The notes under the pieces are model-generated. The model ran no database searches, had not been told where the DNA came from, and saw only the letters and a program-made list of their open reading frames with translations. 64,000 nucleotides of DNA, from assembly GCF_038396675.1 (NCBI RefSeq), contig NC_088926.1, forward strand, positions 14,817,501 to 14,881,500, written 5' to 3'. Of the stretch, positions 60,440-64,000 are shown one piece after another. This DNA is from Hydra vulgaris (Eukaryota; Cnidaria; Hydrozoa; Anthoathecata; Hydridae). A program made the position numbers and the translations under genes. Positions within the stretch are counted from its first letter, which is position 1. The number at the start of each line of letters is the position of its first letter.

Positions 60440-63090
60440 CATTTATATTCAAGGCATAAACCTAAGGCTATTCTTTTTTCAGCACAGAATCCAGTTTCAT
60501 CAGATGACTTCTTTAAATTCTCAATTATAGATAATGTCTGTCAAATTTAAGTATTGACAATTTCAATATCTTCCATAACTTTTCCTTTTGCTTCCATTTT
60601 CAATGTTTTTTCTATAGACAGGACTTTTGAACATTGATCACCAAAATACTTCTTCCTTTGTTTGCAGTAATCTAATTAATCTTTTGTTTTTTCAATTTCA
60701 TGAGCCATGAACCCATGAAATGTGAGGTAATCTTGGACATATTGTCATCTTTCAGACTTTTGTTGCTGTTAAAACCACATTCAACTTGAGCTTGTCCATG
60801 CGATAAAATGAGGACAATTTGAAAATGTGCTGTAGATTTGCATACATCTTTAAATCAGTGTATTCCCACAAAAAGTAGTCCAAACAATCCATATCTTTAT
60901 CAAAAGTCAAAAATACTTTTGTTATCAATGACCACACTTTTACAGAGCCTGGAATATTCTTTCTTAGCTAAATCACCAACAGAAGGTCTAATTTTCTTGA
61001 AAGTAACAAGCTTCATCAACAGCTTGTCAAAAAAATAATCACACTTTTCTTTTTTCTTTGTCTTACTCTTGAGTTGCTGCAGATAATCCGTCAATGAAAA
61101 ACTAACATTAATCTTGCTGGTTGAAAGCCAGTTTGTGTAATTAAACAAATCTATTTTTAACAAAGACGTTGTAGTTTTGTCATTTAAAAGAAACATCTAA
61201 CCAAATGAACTTCGCATAAAAAGTTGCGTAATAGTTCTTTAAGAGTCACCACCAGAAAAGGAGCCATTGGTTTATCAGTTTGAAAAGAAACTGGAAGAAA
61301 AAAAAAAATGCAAGATTGATAATATGAATAATATATAATAATTCTGAGATATTCTTTCATTATATGAGAATTCTTTTAACAATATGAATAATATGAAAAG
61401 AATATCTCAGAATATTTCTATACTTTTCTAATAAAACAAAATATATTACATAAAAAGTGCATCTGGATCAAATACCACCTACCAAGGAATGTATTTAGAC
61501 TGCCACTAATTTCTTCAAAAACCTTCAACTTTAAAGGAACTAAAACTTTATTTGTTTGAGTACTTAGATGTTCAAAGTTGGTGTTTTGCCCTGATTTACC
61601 AAGTCCGGGTTGCTTACTCTTTGGTAAAGACTTCCAGTAGTCAACAAGACTACTTTTGACCAAACCTCTATTGCTTTCTTGGCAACACTTTGATTTTCAC
61701 CCCGTTGAGTGCCACAAAATATGTAAGGAAAATATGTTGCCTCAGCTATTCTTTCATAATCACTTGCTCTTGATGGACTTTGGTACATTGAAGACATATA
61801 GTACATTGAAGACATTAACTTCTTTAAGTTCCGATCTGTAGCTTTAGCACCAGTTTGTAAACCACAGGCAATATCAATGAGTGTATTTAATTCATTGTTA
61901 TGACATTCTTTGTTGAGCATTTCCAAAAACAGTCTATTTACATTAGAGATATCCATAGAAACTTGAAGCATTTTTTCAGCATTTAAACCAGTCATGCAGG
62001 ATTTAAACATATTTAGAATATCTGGCTGCAGCTTTTCCCATGAACTCTGAACTATAATATCTTGTACAAACAGTATTCCTCTCTTCATTCCAATAGCGCA
62101 CATGTAAGTCCATTTGACCTTTCTTTACAACTTTATTGTAAGACTTATCAAAAAGACATACAAAGTTATCAAGCAGGGTAAGATCTTTTATCAGAATTTT
62201 TTTTAAATAAGGGGCAAGACCATGAGTTACAATATAGCCAGATTTTGTTCGACCACATAAAAAGTCGCTAGCAATTTTGCTATCTGGAAACATCAAAGCA
62301 AATTGTTTAGACTTATTCTCACTTGATCTAAAAGAGTATTTGCTTTGAACAATATTTAAATACCAAATTAATTCTGCTTTCAAAACTGCTTCCTTCTGAA
62401 GCATATCTGAAATGATACATTGCTTTGATGAGGTAGGCTTTTGTGGTACTGATTGCAAAGTTTCTTTGAACACAACAACATAACCCTCTTTAGGCAATCG
62501 CTTTACATCATATTATTTCATACAATTACACATTTAAATATATAATTTTTTGGAACTTATTAGGAATATCAAACACTTTATTCAAGATCTAGGTGTGTAG
62601 CAAAGTGTAAAATTATAGTAAAGAAATTTCCTAGAGTTACCAATATGGTTTTTTAAAATTCTTAATAAGTTTTGCACTCCGTAAGTGTGGTTTAACCATA
62701 AAAAATATTTTACTCTGCTGAAACAGATTTTTTGCACAATTTGATAAATCAAGTTTTTCCATCAATACATTTATACATTTAAGGTACTTAAGTGATTATT
62801 TAATATTTAGCTTTATTTAATTAAAGTTATAGTTAAAAAATCAAATTTGCATGATTCAAATTTTAAAAAAGCACGAAAAACTTTTGAATATTGCAAAATA
62901 ATTTATATTGGTAATAAATCATTGGTAAAATCCGGAATGCAGAGATGCGGAAACTTTCAATGGGTAAAATGGGTAAAAGAGCCTTTATATCCATGCCTGC
63001 TAATGAGAACAACTTAAAACAAACTTTGCATCTTGCAAGGCTGGTATATTTATCTTTCTGAAATCAAGAAGTGTAACTATCATTATTTAA
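60440..63090 (-). pseudogene. hAT transposase, near complete but broken
   Basis: It belongs to the hAT at 57807-63585. At about 63060-62930 the frame shows LARCKVCFKLFSLAGMDIKA, a BED-like zinc-finger start. The main part (62497-61420, two overlapping frames) has LKAELIWYLNIVQSKYSF, FALMFPDSKIASDFLCGRTK, LFDKSYNKVVKKGQMDLHV and VSMDISNVNRLFLEML, then ACGLQTGAKA. An 18-bp in-frame tandem duplication (MSSMYY repeated; 61783-61818) lies in this part. The C-terminal part (61196-60752) contains KEKCDYFFDKLLMKLVTFKK, and MDCLDYFLWEYTDLKMYAN, then HIFKLSSFYRMDKL. Its place matches the hAT C-terminal region, and decayed codons run to about 60440. The family is a zinc-finger hAT common in fish and cnidarians as unannotated proteins. 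Confidence 0.7.
61341..61413. repeat. ~18-bp inverted repeat with long loop
   Basis: attctgagatattcttt at 61341 and its complement ending at 61413. The direct repeat aatatgaataatat also flanks (61319 and 61379). Confidence 0.7.
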
Positions 63091-63227
63091 CGAAATATTC
63101 CGGAAACTTTTATATTTAGGCATCTAAAGGTAATTAGTGAAAAAAATATAACAATCTTTTTAGTATGAAGTTTGTTTAACATCTTGCTAATGGTTTTTTC
63201 TCTAAAGTATATATATTTAGCTGTAAT

Positions 63228-63374
<147 letters not shown>

Positions 63375-63686
63375 GGTCAATAAATACTTATTGTTCACTT
63401 GTTAAGTAAACAAACAAAATTTTTTAAAGAAAGTAACTATGCTTCTCTATAGATAAGTATAATCCATTTGCTTTAAGGAGAGCAGTCAAATTTTAACTTT
63501 TTTTAAGGTTATTTTAGAACTTTTAAGGAGTTTTTTTTTTTTTTTTAAGGATATTTAAGGTTTTTAAGGAGGAGTGGGAACCCTGATATAGTGTACCACA
63601 AACTACCCTTAAAAAAAAAATTTTCTAAAAAATCCTGATATTAAAAATTCTGTGTGAAAAGAGTAAGTTCAAATAACTAATTATTT

Positions 63687-63761
63687 ATTTACAGTATAGA
63701 TGCAATGTATCTAAAATTCATTGATAATGAATTTTAGATACATTGCATCTATACTGTAAAT
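63687..63761. repeat. 36-bp perfect hairpin, 3-nt loop
   Basis: Arms 63687-63722 and 63726-63761 are exact complements around gat. They are not simple sequence (tagatgcaatgtatctaaaa). This is the longest perfect hairpin noted in the window and lies in the pogo-like transposase region. Confidence 0.95.
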
Positions 63762-64000
63762 GACTCTTTGACAACTTACATGTAGCCCAACACTATAAAA
63801 ATAACCTATTAAATGTGTAAAATATGTTATAAATATTTTCTTTATAAGTTTGAAGTGGTTAAATTAGAACATTAGGTGTTTTCAAAAAGATATGTGGGAG
63901 GTACATACTGCCCATGATGATCTTTCCTCATAAACAAATGAAGCCAGAATTAATGGATGGAACACCACCAGGTACCTGGGCTAAATGTCACTCAAGCGGA

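Overview
This is an AT-rich eukaryotic window dominated by transposable elements. Very long (AT)n microsatellites, introns with GTAAGT donors, several cut-and-paste transposon families, two LINE lineages, a Penelope-like element and tRNA-derived SINEs together point to a hydrozoan cnidarian, most likely Hydra. That assignment is inference from sequence style and remembered families, not from a search.

Host genes are sparse. The best is a two-exon minus-strand gene (exon 1 at 16080-16317, exon 2 at 10150-11486). It encodes a predicted 524-residue type II membrane protein that resembles GDP-fucose O-fucosyltransferases. Its intron holds a mariner element and a Tc1 relic. A lysine-rich two-exon minus-strand start (3644 to 1351) may be a pumilio-3/PUF6-type nucleolar protein. 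A terminal exon with stop and AATAAA lies at 49340-49106.

Layout. 1-4.7 kb: LINE edge and the lysine-rich gene. 4.7-7 kb: a complete TA-flanked element with long inverted repeats, inserted in a LINE. 7-9.5 kb: LINE, (GAT)n and SINE debris. 10-16.3 kb: the fucosyltransferase-like gene. 16.4-23.9 kb: SINEs, a LINE in a microsatellite, a Tc1 with an intron, and a Penelope-like nuclease. 24-31.3 kb: an old LINE and a large (AT)n block. 31.9-35.6 kb: a MULE element with a RING finger, interrupted by a hAT. 35.6-38.3 kb: a second LINE family. 39.2-42.8 kb: a non-autonomous inverted-repeat element next to a homogeneous 41-bp satellite. 43.5-48.8 kb: MITE-like repeats and a transposon I cannot classify. 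50-52 kb: Tc1, LTR-retrotransposon and RT scraps. 52.7-56.2 kb: a near full-length LINE. 57.7-64 kb: a pogo-like transposase split by a hAT, which is itself split by a Tc1.

The most unusual signal is structural. Short-loop, near-perfect inverted duplications (hairpins) recur throughout the window. In four cases a homologous copy in the window, or the expected protein motif, shows that one arm is a new insertion. This suggests repeated template-switch events. The MULE-RING fusion and the unclassified 3.7-kb transposon are the next best leads.
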